From Clostridia bacterium (lineage in GTDB: Bacteria; Bacillota; Dehalobacteriia; Dehalobacteriales; Dehalobacteriaceae), in the NCBI GenBank assembly GCA_012838175.1, contig DUPU01000216.1:1-47169 (forward strand): a DNA stretch of 47,169 nt, given 5' to 3'. The notes under the pieces are model-generated. The model ran no database searches. It was not told the origin of the DNA and was given only the letters and a program-made list of their open reading frames with translations. This document shows positions 21,178 to 30,501 of the stretch, piece after piece; the first letter of the stretch is position 1, and each line of letters begins with the position of its first letter. Position numbers and translations under genes: made by a program.

Positions 21178-22212
21178 TCAAGACGATAAAATGATTTTTC
21201 TCACTGCGTCCTCATTGGGGCTATAAATTATACCTCTCTCCGTAATAATGGCAGAAACTAAATAATGGGGTGTCACATCAAAGGCTGGATTTAATACCGG
21301 AACATTTAGAGGTGCAGTCTGATAGCCAAAAATCTCCCTTACTTCCTGGGCGTTTCTTTCTTCGATGGGAATCTCATTTCCTGACTTTAGGGTTAAATCA
21401 AAGGTACTGACAGGGGCGGCCACATAAAAGGGTATATTATGTTCCTTGGCCAAAACCGCTAGGCTGTATGTACCGATTTTATTGGCCACATCACCTCGGG
21501 CGGTAATGCGGTCCGCTCCTACAATTACCAAATCCACTAAACCTTTATACATTACATATCCGGCCATATTGTCAGTAATTAAAGTAACGGGAATATGCTC
21601 TTCCATCAGTTCAAAAGCAGTTAATCGTGCTCCCTGGAGCAGTGGTCTTGTTTCATCGGCAAAAACCTTGATTTCTTTTCCTTCTTCATGGGCGGCTCTT
21701 ATTACACCTAAAGCGGTGCCGTAACCTCCGGTAGCAAATGCTCCCGCATTGCAATGAGTCAGGATGCCGGCCTTTTGGGGAATTAACCGGGCGCCGATAC
21801 TTCCCATTTTCTTATTAATAATAACATCGTCCCGGAGGATACTGTCGGCTGCTGCAAGAATATCATAAAAAAGCTGCTGGGAAGATTTATCCCCTGTGAT
21901 TAACTCCTTAACCCGGTCCAATGCCCAAAATAAATTAACAGCGGTAGGTCGGGACACCGCCAATTCGTCGGCTGCTTTCAACAAATATTCCCGGCAGTTT
22001 TTTATATCCTTCCGGCAACATTCCCATGCGGCCAAAGCCATCCCATAAGCTGCGGCAGCTCCGATCGCCGGAGCACCCCGCACCACCAAACCTTTAATGG
22101 CATGGATTACATCTTGATAGTTTTGACAGGTATAGAAACTAATTTCCAGGGGAAGTTTAGTCTGGTCCAACAGAATCAGAGCATTATCTTCCCAACGCAT
22201 GGTTTCAATCAT
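21178..22212 (-). CDS. mtnA: S-methyl-5-thioribose-1-phosphate isomerase
   Basis: VVRGAPAIGAAAAYGMALAA, THCNAGAFATGGYGTALGVIRAA, ADETRPLLQGARLTAFEL, VGADRITARGDVANKIGTYSLAVLA. Confidence 0.95.
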   Translation of the reverse strand: MIETMRWEDNALILLDQTKLPLEISFYTCQNYQDVIHAIKGLVVRGAPAIGAAAAYGMALAAWECCRKDIKNCREYLLKAADELAVSRPTAVNLFWALDRVKELITGDKSSQQLFYDILAAADSILRDDVIINKKMGSIGARLIPQKAGILTHCNAGAFATGGYGTALGVIRAAHEEGKEIKVFADETRPLLQGARLTAFELMEEHIPVTLITDNMAGYVMYKGLVDLVIVGADRITARGDVANKIGTYSLAVLAKEHNIPFYVAAPVSTFDLTLKSGNEIPIEERNAQEVREIFGYQTAPLNVPVLNPAFDVTPHYLVSAIITERGIIYSPNEDAVRKIILSS

Positions 22213-22247
22213 TTACCCTTCCTCCAATCGGGGGGATGTTTTCTTTT

Positions 22248-22985
22248 TTATATCATTTTAATGGTTTCCATTAATAAATTGGTTAGATTTTCTTTGTTCT
22301 TCGCCATCACTTCCAACACCTCTTCATGGGTTAATTCAATAGGAGAGATGCCTGCGGCAAAATTTGTCACCATACAAACGGTAGCATAACTAAGCCCGGC
22401 TTCCCGGGCAAGAACCACTTCGGGAACACTGGTCATACCTACCACATCTCCTCCTAAAATTTTGTACATGCGAATCTCCGCCGGTGTCTCAAAGCGAGGT
22501 CCTTCGGTGCAAACATAAGTACCCGATAGGTGTACAGTAATATCCAGGGATTCTGCCGCCTGGCCCAGGATTTTTCTTAACTGGGGACTATACGGATGGG
22601 TCATGTCAGTGTGAGTAACACCTAACTCTCCCCCATCAAAAAAAGTAGCAGGCCGGTTTTTCGTAAAATCTAAAAATTGATCCACCAGTACAAAACTACC
22701 CGGGGCCATCCCCTCATTAAGAGAACCAACCGCCGCAGTAGCCAGGACGTATTCCACCTCCAACTCCTTTAAAGCCCAAATATTAGCCCGGTAATTAACC
22801 AAATGAGGAGGAACGGAATGAGTCGCTCCGTGCCGGGCTAAAAAAACAATTTCTTTTCCCAAATATGTGCCCAAAGCTACTTTTGCCTGTCCATAGTCAT
22901 TATTTATAATTTCTTCCCGTACATCGGTTAGAATATCCGGATTATATACTCCCGTCCCTCCGATAACTGCAACTTTCGGTGCCAT
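22248..22985 (-). CDS. mtnP: MTAP/MTIP-family nucleoside phosphorylase
   Basis: VAVIGGTGVYNPDIL, FLARHGATHSVPPHLVNYRANIWALK, YVCTEGPRFETPAEIRMYKILGGDVVGMTSVPEVVLAREAGL. Internal ATG (MAPKVAVIGG) preferred; approximate start. Confidence 0.92.
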   Translation of the reverse strand: MAPKVAVIGGTGVYNPDILTDVREEIINNDYGQAKVALGTYLGKEIVFLARHGATHSVPPHLVNYRANIWALKELEVEYVLATAAVGSLNEGMAPGSFVLVDQFLDFTKNRPATFFDGGELGVTHTDMTHPYSPQLRKILGQAAESLDITVHLSGTYVCTEGPRFETPAEIRMYKILGGDVVGMTSVPEVVLAREAGLSYATVCMVTNFAAGISPIELTHEEVLEVMAKNKENLTNLLMETIKMI

Positions 22986-22989
22986 TTTT

Positions 22990-23916
22990 TTATTCCTCCT
23001 CATTAAATAAGGCTTTGACAAAATCATCCGCCTGAAAATCTCTCAAATCATCCATACCTTCCCCAATCCCAATCAGTTTTATGGGAATTTTCAGTTCATC
23101 TCTAATACCGATAATCACGCCCCCTTTGGCAGTCCCATCCAGCTTGGTAAGACAAATTCCCGTCACATCCACCACTTCCCTAAAAGTGCGCGCCTGGGAT
23201 ATAGCGTTCTGACCGGTGGTAGCATCTAAAACCAATAGTACCTCCACGTTGGCCTCCGGCAATTCCCGACGGATAATTCTGGCAACCTTTCGTAATTCCT
23301 CCATTAAATTGGTCTTATTATGAAGACGGCCTGCCGTATCAATAATCAATACGTCCTCCCGGCGAGAAACAGCTGCCTTACACGCATCAAAAACAACTGC
23401 TCCCGGATCAGACCCTTCCTGGTTCCGGATAACTTCCACCCCTACGCGCTGACCCCAAATTACCAACTGGTCAATAGCCGCAGCCCGAAAAGTATCACCT
23501 GCCGCCAAAAGAACCTTATATTTTTCTTTAATCAGAAGATAAGCCAGTTTTCCGATAGTAGTCGTCTTTCCTACTCCGTTGACCCCCACCACCAAAATCA
23601 CATTGGTCTTGCCTTTTTCCAGTAACAAATTATTCTTTTCCTTATCCCCTGTTAAGATTTTGGATATTTCCTCTTTCATCACTTCCTTTAATTCAGAAGC
23701 ATCCTTCAATTTTCTTTCTTTTACCCTGGTGCGTAAGGTTTCCACCAGTTTTAGAGAAGTATTAATTCCTACATCTGCTTGAATTAAGGTTTCTTCCAAC
23801 TCTTCAAATAGTTCTTCATCAATGGCTTTATTAAAGGAAAGTACACCGGAAACTTTCTCTACAAATCCTTGACGGGTTTTGGTTAAACCCTCTTTTAACT
23901 TATTCAAAAAACCCAC
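22990..23916 (-). CDS. ftsY: Signal recognition particle receptor FtsY
   Basis: VGVNGVGKTTTIGKLA, AAGDTFRAAAIDQL, DTAGRLHNKTNLMEEL, TKLDGTAKGGV; no long acidic N-terminal extension. Confidence 0.96.
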   Translation of the reverse strand: MGFLNKLKEGLTKTRQGFVEKVSGVLSFNKAIDEELFEELEETLIQADVGINTSLKLVETLRTRVKERKLKDASELKEVMKEEISKILTGDKEKNNLLLEKGKTNVILVVGVNGVGKTTTIGKLAYLLIKEKYKVLLAAGDTFRAAAIDQLVIWGQRVGVEVIRNQEGSDPGAVVFDACKAAVSRREDVLIIDTAGRLHNKTNLMEELRKVARIIRRELPEANVEVLLVLDATTGQNAISQARTFREVVDVTGICLTKLDGTAKGGVIIGIRDELKIPIKLIGIGEGMDDLRDFQADDFVKALFNEEE

Positions 23917-24425
23917 CTAATATCCTCCTTTTCTTGTTGCTCCTATTAGATCCCTATTAATTGAGGAAATTGCATAATTCAAAAATATTTTTTAATGATA
24001 CAATATATTGATCCTATCATCAGTGGCACTACTATATATTGTTACAGGTTATTCAAAAGTGTAATTATGCAATTTGCTCAATTAATTATTGCCTATTCGT
24101 TAATAAAGGTTAAGGCATTTCTTCCCTTAACCTTAAACATATTCTACCATATCCCTCATACCGGTGACAACGACTAAAGACTTGTTATTAAGAACAGTCA
24201 AGGCAAATACTTATCACATATAATAACTCCATGCTTAAGCCCCGCTTACCAGGGGGAAATACCGCTGATTATTCCTTCTGCATCGATAAAGTCAAACAGC
24301 CGGCATTTCGCCCCTGACCTAATTCCATAATTTTTCGGACCAGTTTATCCGCAATTACCCGAGATATACCGTTAATTCGCAAATCTTTCACCTCTTTATT
24401 TTACTCCGGATTAGTATTTCTCGGA

Positions 24426-24474
24426 ATAAAAAAAATAAGCATGACAGAGAACAGCTTCCTGTCATGCTTTTTTC
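24426..24474. terminator. Bidirectional terminator downstream of the aminomutase
   Basis: AAAAAAAATAAGCATGACAGAGAACAGCTTCCTGTCATGCTTTTTTCC. Confidence 0.85.
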
Positions 24475-24477
24475 CCT

Positions 24478-25743
24478 TTACTCAGCTTCTGGTATCAGGG
24501 AAAACTCCATTTCTCGGTTTTCCCAATTTCGCAAGTGAATCCAATGACCATTGTGATTTTTTACATACCTGGGCAAGATGGGAACTTTCCCATAACCTCG
24601 GGGTGCATTAATAATATAGGTAGGAACGGCTAACCCGGAAGTATAACCCCGCAGCTTCTTCATGATATCCAGTCCCTCATCCACCGTAGTTATAAAATGC
24701 CTGGTACCTTTAACGGCTTTGGCATGAAAAATATAATAAGGTCTAACTCTTATTTTCAAAAGTTCGTGATTCATTTTTTTCATTACATGGGGGTCATTGT
24801 TAATACCTTTTAGCAGAACTGCCTGGTTGCCTAAAACAACACCGGCTTCTACCAGCATATCACAAGCCTTTTTGCTTTCAGGGCCTATCTCCCTGGGATG
24901 ATTAAATTGTGTATTAATATATAAAGGCCCGTGTTTTTTTAATATAGCACACAAGTTTGGGGTAATACGCTGGGGCAATGTCACCAATGTCCTGGTACCC
25001 AGTCGTTTAATCTCTACATGATCAATCTTATCCAATTCTGTCAACAGCCAGTCTATTTGCCTGTCACTTAATAACAAAGCATCTCCTCCGGTAATTAAAA
25101 CATCCCGAATCTCATGATTTTTTCGAATATAATCTAAAGCTGCCCGGAGGTTCGCTTCAGTCTGGTGTTTATCCACCTCACCGATATTCCGTCTTCTCTG
25201 ACAATGCCGGCAGTACATGCCACACTGGTTCGTGACATTAATAATCAAACGGTCAGGATATCTCCTGGTGATACACGGAGCCGGCGAAGTAAACTCCTCG
25301 GCCATCGGATCATCATAACCGGTTTCGTCTAACTCTTCAACGGAAGGCACTGACTGCCGCATAATGGGGTCACCGGAGGAATTTGGCTCGATTAAAGAAG
25401 CATAATACGGGGAAATAGCCCAGCGATATTTCTGTCCAACCTTTTCAATCCCGGCCAAATCCTTTTCAGGAAGCCCCAATATTTCAGACAGCACCGAAAC
25501 CCGGTTAATACGGTGCGACATCTGCCACCGCCAATTATTCCAATTTTCTTCTGTTCCTTTGAAATAGGCAAGAATCTTCTTCTTATTGCTTTTTATAATT
25601 TCATCCATTTCAAAGCCGGTTTTAATAGTATGTCTTATTTCCAGATAATCGCCTATCTTCCTTTTGAGTTCAGCAGCACGTTCCAACGCAATGGCCCTTT
25701 TATCATCTTCACTGAACCTTTGGGATTTAATTTCCATTACCAT
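24478..25743 (-). CDS. eam: Glutamate 2,3-aminomutase (KamA-family radical SAM/PLP enzyme)
   Basis: CGMYCRHCQRRR radical SAM motif, PLP-binding RGYGKVPILPRYV. Substrate-site positions read K (FHAKAVKG) and N (IINAPRG) where lysine 2,3-aminomutase has Asp. Start MVMEIKSQR at 25743 with GGAGGG; the ORF track start runs through the leader terminator. Confidence 0.85.
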   Translation of the reverse strand: MVMEIKSQRFSEDDKRAIALERAAELKRKIGDYLEIRHTIKTGFEMDEIIKSNKKKILAYFKGTEENWNNWRWQMSHRINRVSVLSEILGLPEKDLAGIEKVGQKYRWAISPYYASLIEPNSSGDPIMRQSVPSVEELDETGYDDPMAEEFTSPAPCITRRYPDRLIINVTNQCGMYCRHCQRRRNIGEVDKHQTEANLRAALDYIRKNHEIRDVLITGGDALLLSDRQIDWLLTELDKIDHVEIKRLGTRTLVTLPQRITPNLCAILKKHGPLYINTQFNHPREIGPESKKACDMLVEAGVVLGNQAVLLKGINNDPHVMKKMNHELLKIRVRPYYIFHAKAVKGTRHFITTVDEGLDIMKKLRGYTSGLAVPTYIINAPRGYGKVPILPRYVKNHNGHWIHLRNWENREMEFSLIPEAE

Positions 25744-25767
25744 ATAATTCCCTCCTTTTCTCTGTTC

Positions 25768-25804
25768 TAAAAAAATAAATGCTCCGGTTAACTTATTCCG
25801 GAGC
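25768..25804 (-). terminator. Intrinsic terminator of the c-di-AMP riboswitch expression platform
   Basis: Minus strand GCTCCGGAATAAGTTAACCGGAGCATTTATTTTTTT. Confidence 0.88.
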
Positions 25805-25842
25805 AAAAAGGTATGACTAATTAAAGCACACAATATGCTTTA

Positions 25843-25970
25843 AGCCCTCCCTTTCCACGCTTGCGAAGTTAGCTGACGGATTCGGGTCGAAAGTGTAACC
25901 CTACCTCATAATGAGGATTCACCCCGGAATTGGTTCCCCCGCTTCTTTTAAAAGAATTCAGCGATCAAGG
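25843..25970 (-). ncRNA. ydaO-yuaA (c-di-AMP) riboswitch
   Basis: Minus strand GATCGCTGAATTC...GCGGGGGAACCAATTCCGGGGTGAATCC...GGTAGGGTTACACTTTCGACCCGAATCCGTCAGCTAACTTCGCAAGCGTGGAAAGGGAGGG, matching the conserved GGGGGAACC, GGGGUGAAUC, CCGUCAGCUAAC segments. Confidence 0.92.
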
Positions 25971-26060
25971 ATAATATTATATTAGATCACCAAAAAATTT
26001 ACTACCTTTGTTATTATATCATAAATAGTAAGGACAATTCAATGAATATGCGTAAATTTT

Positions 26061-26828
26061 TTAAATGTTTATAGAATCACCGATATTTTCCAGGAAAACG
26101 GTTTCCACAAAATCCTCTTTTATTTTCACATAATTTTTCTTTGCAGTGGTTATCCAACCGAACCTATCCCATTCCCGGTATGGAAAATGGATTATCGCTA
26201 TCCTATGGGGTTTGAGGTATTTCTCCACTATTTTCCTGGCTGAAGGAAGACTTATATAAGGAAAGGGGGCAATCAGCAGGTCAATATTAAAATTCACAAA
26301 TGGAAAACAAGCATAATTTTCCACGCAAGGTCTGGCATCTCCCACATGCAAAATTTTCTTTCCATCACCTTCAATAAGATAGGCTATATTTTGCACATCC
26401 TTGTACTCTTTTCCATCATGGAGCATAGAAATCAATTTTATGTTAAAACCTGTTAATGGTAAGTTGTTATAACCTCCCGGACTGGGGTTAAAACCAATCC
26501 ACCTATTTTTATTCAAATTTGGGTGAATTTTAAGAATCTCCTCTATAACCCTATTATTGGCTATTACGTGGGTTTCTTTTCTTTGCTTTAAAAACTCCAC
26601 AGTGCTTTCCGCATCAAAATGGTCACTATGATGATGAGTAAACAGCAGTAAAAGAATATTGTCAAAAGGAGTAGTCCCGGCAATAATCCGCTCCTTTATT
26701 TCAAGGGGAGGGTTCTTATACCAAGGCAATTCTGAATTGCACAACCCATCCACCAGCACTTTTTTACCACTAAAATCTATAAGTACACCGGCATTGGAAA
26801 TATAAGTTATCTTAGGCACTGATCTCAC
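26061..26828 (-). CDS. Metallo-beta-lactamase-fold hydrolase (UlaG-like)
   Basis: LLLFTHHHSDHFDAEST (HxHxDH-type), ILHVGDARP, IAIIHFPYREWDRFG; overlaps smc 3' end by 17 nt. Confidence 0.82.
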   Translation of the reverse strand: MRSVPKITYISNAGVLIDFSGKKVLVDGLCNSELPWYKNPPLEIKERIIAGTTPFDNILLLLFTHHHSDHFDAESTVEFLKQRKETHVIANNRVIEEILKIHPNLNKNRWIGFNPSPGGYNNLPLTGFNIKLISMLHDGKEYKDVQNIAYLIEGDGKKILHVGDARPCVENYACFPFVNFNIDLLIAPFPYISLPSARKIVEKYLKPHRIAIIHFPYREWDRFGWITTAKKNYVKIKEDFVETVFLENIGDSINI

Positions 26829-29800
26829 CTAAATCCGCCAGTTTAACAGATAAAACCTTGGACACTCCGCTCTCTTCCATTGTGATGCCATATAAAACAT
26901 CTGCAATTTCCATCGTACCTTGTCGGTGAGAAACTAAAATAAATTGAGTGCTTTTTGAAAGCTCATACATATAAGCGGCAAAACGGTCTACATTTGCTTC
27001 ATCTAAAGCTGCCTCAATCTCGTCTAATACACAAAATGGACTAGGCCTAACGTTGAGAATAGCAAAAAGCAGGGCAATTCCCGTCATTGCCTTTTCTCCT
27101 CCGGAAAGAAGATTTAAATGCTGCAGTTTTTTTCCGGGAGGCTGAACCACAATATCAATGCCTGTTTCCAAAATATTATCCGGATTTGTCAAGCGCAGTT
27201 CTGCGTTTCCTCCGCCAAAAAGCCTGTTGAAAGTATGGTTGAAATGATTACTAACTTGGGTAAAGGTTGCCTGGAATCTTTTTATCATAATCCGATCCAT
27301 TTCTTCGATAACTTTAAAAAGTGCTTGTCTTGCTTCCAATAGATCTTCCCGCTGACCGGTTAAGAACTCATGCCGTTCATACACCCGTTGGTACTCTTGT
27401 ATAGCACTAAGATTTACGGGACCTAAAGAATCAATCTCCCTCTCTATTTCTCCGATTCTGGAGAGGGCCGCCCTTCGGGAGGTTAATTCCTCTTTTCTTA
27501 GTAGGGCTTGATCAAAGCTTAAATTAAATTTTTCCTGAAGCCGTTCTATTTGTTTTTCCCATTCCATTTCCAGCCGGCTTTTTTTCAATTCCCATTGATG
27601 TAGTTCTTGTCCAATTTGGGTAAGGATGCGATTATTTTCTTTTTCCCTCTTTTCCGCCTCTGTCAATTCCTGGCTTTCCGCTGTGCGCCGGTGTTTTTTC
27701 TCATTTAACACTCTGTCTTTTTCCTCTTTTTGCCGGCTATACTCCAGTATCTTGTTTTTTGTCGCCAGGATATCTTGTTCCTTCTTCTTCAGTTCTTGCT
27801 CCAGGCAGACTTTTTCTTCTCTCTTCTTCTCCTTTAAAAACCTTGTATTCTCTTTTTCTTCCTTTAAGCGACGAATGTTGCTCCTGACAGCATTTTCGTC
27901 CTGAATCAAAGCAGCCAGTTTTATTTTAATCTCTGTCAGGTCCTCACTTTTTTCATTGAAACCTTCCTTCTGAGTTTTTAATTGCTCCTGAAGAGAAGAT
28001 ACTAACAGGCTTATATTTTCTTTTTCTTGTTCTTTAGTCTTAAGTTCTTCCATTAGGTTTGCTTTTTGCCCGGCTAATTCCTGCTTTTGCCTGCAGTTAT
28101 CCGCTATTTCCATCTGCACTGCAGTCAAGTTTTTCTTTGCCGTCTCTTGAGCCTGAATCAGCTGCATCTCATCCCGACGGTACTCAGTCCCGTTATGTTC
28201 CAAATCCTTCAAGGTCTCTTGGTACAAGACCATCCGGCTTTTCATCTCATTTATTTCCAACCGTAAGTGCCCTAAGGAGTCTTCTGTTTCCTGAAGTTCC
28301 GCAGACACTTCTTTAACCTGCTTCCTAAGCTCCTCAATTTCTCTTCTTCGTGAAAGCAAATGACCGGCTTTTTTTTGTGGACTGCCGCCTGTCAAAGAAC
28401 CGCCCGGATTAACCAGATCTCCCTCCAGAGTAACCACCCTTGTTTGAAATTTTAAAACTTTGGCAGCCTTTAAAGCCCCATCCATATCTTGTGCCACTAC
28501 AATCCGTTTCAAGAGAAATTCTACAGCCGGACGCACCTTGTTATCACAAGTTACCAGGTCAGAAGCAAAACCCAATATTCCTTCTAACTCTTGAATCTTA
28601 CCGGCAATATCTTTATTATCCGGACATTTAATCACATTCAGAGGCAAGAAAGTAGCCCGTCCACCCTTAATATTTTTTAAATACTCAATGGCTTTTTTTC
28701 CATCTGCATCTGTTTCGGTGACAATACTCTGAATCCCGCCTCCCAAAGCAGTTTCAATGGCTAACCGTACCCGGTCCGGAACTTCAATTAGCTCAGCTAT
28801 TACCCCCACTATACCTGCTGTTTCAAGATGTTTTTTTCGGGCTGCTTGTAAAATTGCCCTGACTCCCGGATAATATCCTTCATAATCATGCTGCATTTCC
28901 GTTAATAGGTTTAAACGTGCTTTTAGGGTTTGCAGTCTCTCCCTTTCCTTTAATTCTCGCTCAATAAAACCTGCCTCATCACATTCTTTTTGCCGGATTT
29001 CTTTGTCCAGAAGGGCTATTTTATTTTTAAGTCCTTCTGTTTCCCCCTGAACTTGACGGAACATTTCCATTAGTTTTCTCTTTTTTACATCGTTGTTTTC
29101 TATAATAGCATTTAATTCCTTCTCCTGTACGGACAATTTACCCCACAGATGGTCGAGTGTTTGATGTTTTTGTTCACAACCGGAAACCTTATTTCTCAAA
29201 TCAGCCATAATTTGCATCAAATCAAAGGCATTGTTTTTTAACAATTCAATACGTTTTTCCAGGTTTAAAATTCCTTGGGCCTTTTCCTCCCGGTCCTTTT
29301 CCCGATTTGATAAAGCCTCTTGAAGCTCTTTAATTGACTCTGCAATGTTATGCCGATGCTGCTCCTCATTGCTCAGAGAATGAGTAAGGGAACCCTCCTT
29401 TTCCTCCAGTTCTGCAATTTCTTTGTTTAGTTTTTCTAACTCCTGACAGATGGCATCACGGCGGGCAGACAACAGCTTGCCTTCAGATTCCGTCTGTTCC
29501 ACCTGACGATATAATTGAAATACTGCCTGCTGCAGCTGATTGATTTCTTCATCCCATAATTCAATATTTAACCGTAATTCTTCAATGTGAGATTCATTTT
29601 TCGCCTTTAAAGACTCAAATTCCAATACTCTTAATTGTTTTTCAGCCACCACTTGCTCTGCCTTTGACAATTTCTCCTGCACATCTTCCATATTGTGCAC
29701 CAGAAGATTTATCTCCAATTGGTCGCTTTCCGCCTTTAAGCCTTGATAAATTGCCGCTTTTTCCGCCTGTTCCTTTAAAGGTTCCAATTGAGCCGACAGT

Positions 29801-30390
29801 TCATATATAATATCCTGAATTCTCTCCAAACTCTGCTCCGTATCGTGGAGTTTTCTAATCGCCTCTTTTTTTCGGTTCCGATACTTAATAATGCCGGCAG
29901 TTTCTTCAATAATGCTTCTCCGTTCTTCCGGTTTAGATGTTAAAATCTCATCCACTTTACCCTGGCTGATAATAGAAAAACCATCATTACCCATTCCTGT
30001 GTCTATAAATAAATTATGTACATCTTTCAACCGGCAGGGAAGATTATTGATTAAGAACTCCCCTTCCCCTGACCGGTAAGTGCGCCTGGTAATGGAAATC
30101 TCGTTAAATTCCAAGGGAAAGAAACCGTCACTGTTATCTAAGGTAAGACATACCTCAGCCATGCCCAAGGGCTTGCGTTTTTTCGTCCCGGCAAAAATCA
30201 CATCCTCCATTTTGCTTCCCCGCAGGCTTTTAATACTTTGTTCCCCTAAAACCCAACGGATCGCATCAATAACGTTGGATTTGCCGCTTCCATTCGGCCC
30301 TACGATCACCGAGACCCCCGGGCCGAATTCCAGCTTCGTTTTATCAATAAAGGATTTAAAACCGTGTAACTCAATTGATTTTAGGTGCAT
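26812..30390 (-). CDS. smc: Chromosome segregation protein SMC
   Basis: MHLKSIELHGFKSFIDKTKLEFGPGVSVIVGPNGSGKSNVIDAIRWVLGEQS, central hinge GGRATFLPLN, C-terminal LNLLSGGEKAMTGIALLFA and CVLDEIEAALDEANVDRFA. Confidence 0.97.
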   Translation of the reverse strand: MHLKSIELHGFKSFIDKTKLEFGPGVSVIVGPNGSGKSNVIDAIRWVLGEQSIKSLRGSKMEDVIFAGTKKRKPLGMAEVCLTLDNSDGFFPLEFNEISITRRTYRSGEGEFLINNLPCRLKDVHNLFIDTGMGNDGFSIISQGKVDEILTSKPEERRSIIEETAGIIKYRNRKKEAIRKLHDTEQSLERIQDIIYELSAQLEPLKEQAEKAAIYQGLKAESDQLEINLLVHNMEDVQEKLSKAEQVVAEKQLRVLEFESLKAKNESHIEELRLNIELWDEEINQLQQAVFQLYRQVEQTESEGKLLSARRDAICQELEKLNKEIAELEEKEGSLTHSLSNEEQHRHNIAESIKELQEALSNREKDREEKAQGILNLEKRIELLKNNAFDLMQIMADLRNKVSGCEQKHQTLDHLWGKLSVQEKELNAIIENNDVKKRKLMEMFRQVQGETEGLKNKIALLDKEIRQKECDEAGFIERELKERERLQTLKARLNLLTEMQHDYEGYYPGVRAILQAARKKHLETAGIVGVIAELIEVPDRVRLAIETALGGGIQSIVTETDADGKKAIEYLKNIKGGRATFLPLNVIKCPDNKDIAGKIQELEGILGFASDLVTCDNKVRPAVEFLLKRIVVAQDMDGALKAAKVLKFQTRVVTLEGDLVNPGGSLTGGSPQKKAGHLLSRRREIEELRKQVKEVSAELQETEDSLGHLRLEINEMKSRMVLYQETLKDLEHNGTEYRRDEMQLIQAQETAKKNLTAVQMEIADNCRQKQELAGQKANLMEELKTKEQEKENISLLVSSLQEQLKTQKEGFNEKSEDLTEIKIKLAALIQDENAVRSNIRRLKEEKENTRFLKEKKREEKVCLEQELKKKEQDILATKNKILEYSRQKEEKDRVLNEKKHRRTAESQELTEAEKREKENNRILTQIGQELHQWELKKSRLEMEWEKQIERLQEKFNLSFDQALLRKEELTSRRAALSRIGEIEREIDSLGPVNLSAIQEYQRVYERHEFLTGQREDLLEARQALFKVIEEMDRIMIKRFQATFTQVSNHFNHTFNRLFGGGNAELRLTNPDNILETGIDIVVQPPGKKLQHLNLLSGGEKAMTGIALLFAILNVRPSPFCVLDEIEAALDEANVDRFAAYMYELSKSTQFILVSHRQGTMEIADVLYGITMEESGVSKVLSVKLADLGEISA

Positions 30391-30436
30391 AACTACCTCC
30401 CGCCCAAAAATCCCTGGTATTCATTTTACCATAGAA

Positions 30437-30466
30437 AAAAGCGCCTTGGTAGACGCTTTTTACTAA
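30437..30466. terminator. Hairpin terminator between the 4Fe-4S protein and smc genes
   Basis: AAAAAAGCGCCTTGGTAGACGCTTTTT; flanking A and T tracts. Confidence 0.65.
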
Positions 30467-30501
30467 GGAAGGCTGCCTTGGCAAGCATACCATCCTTTCC
30501 T

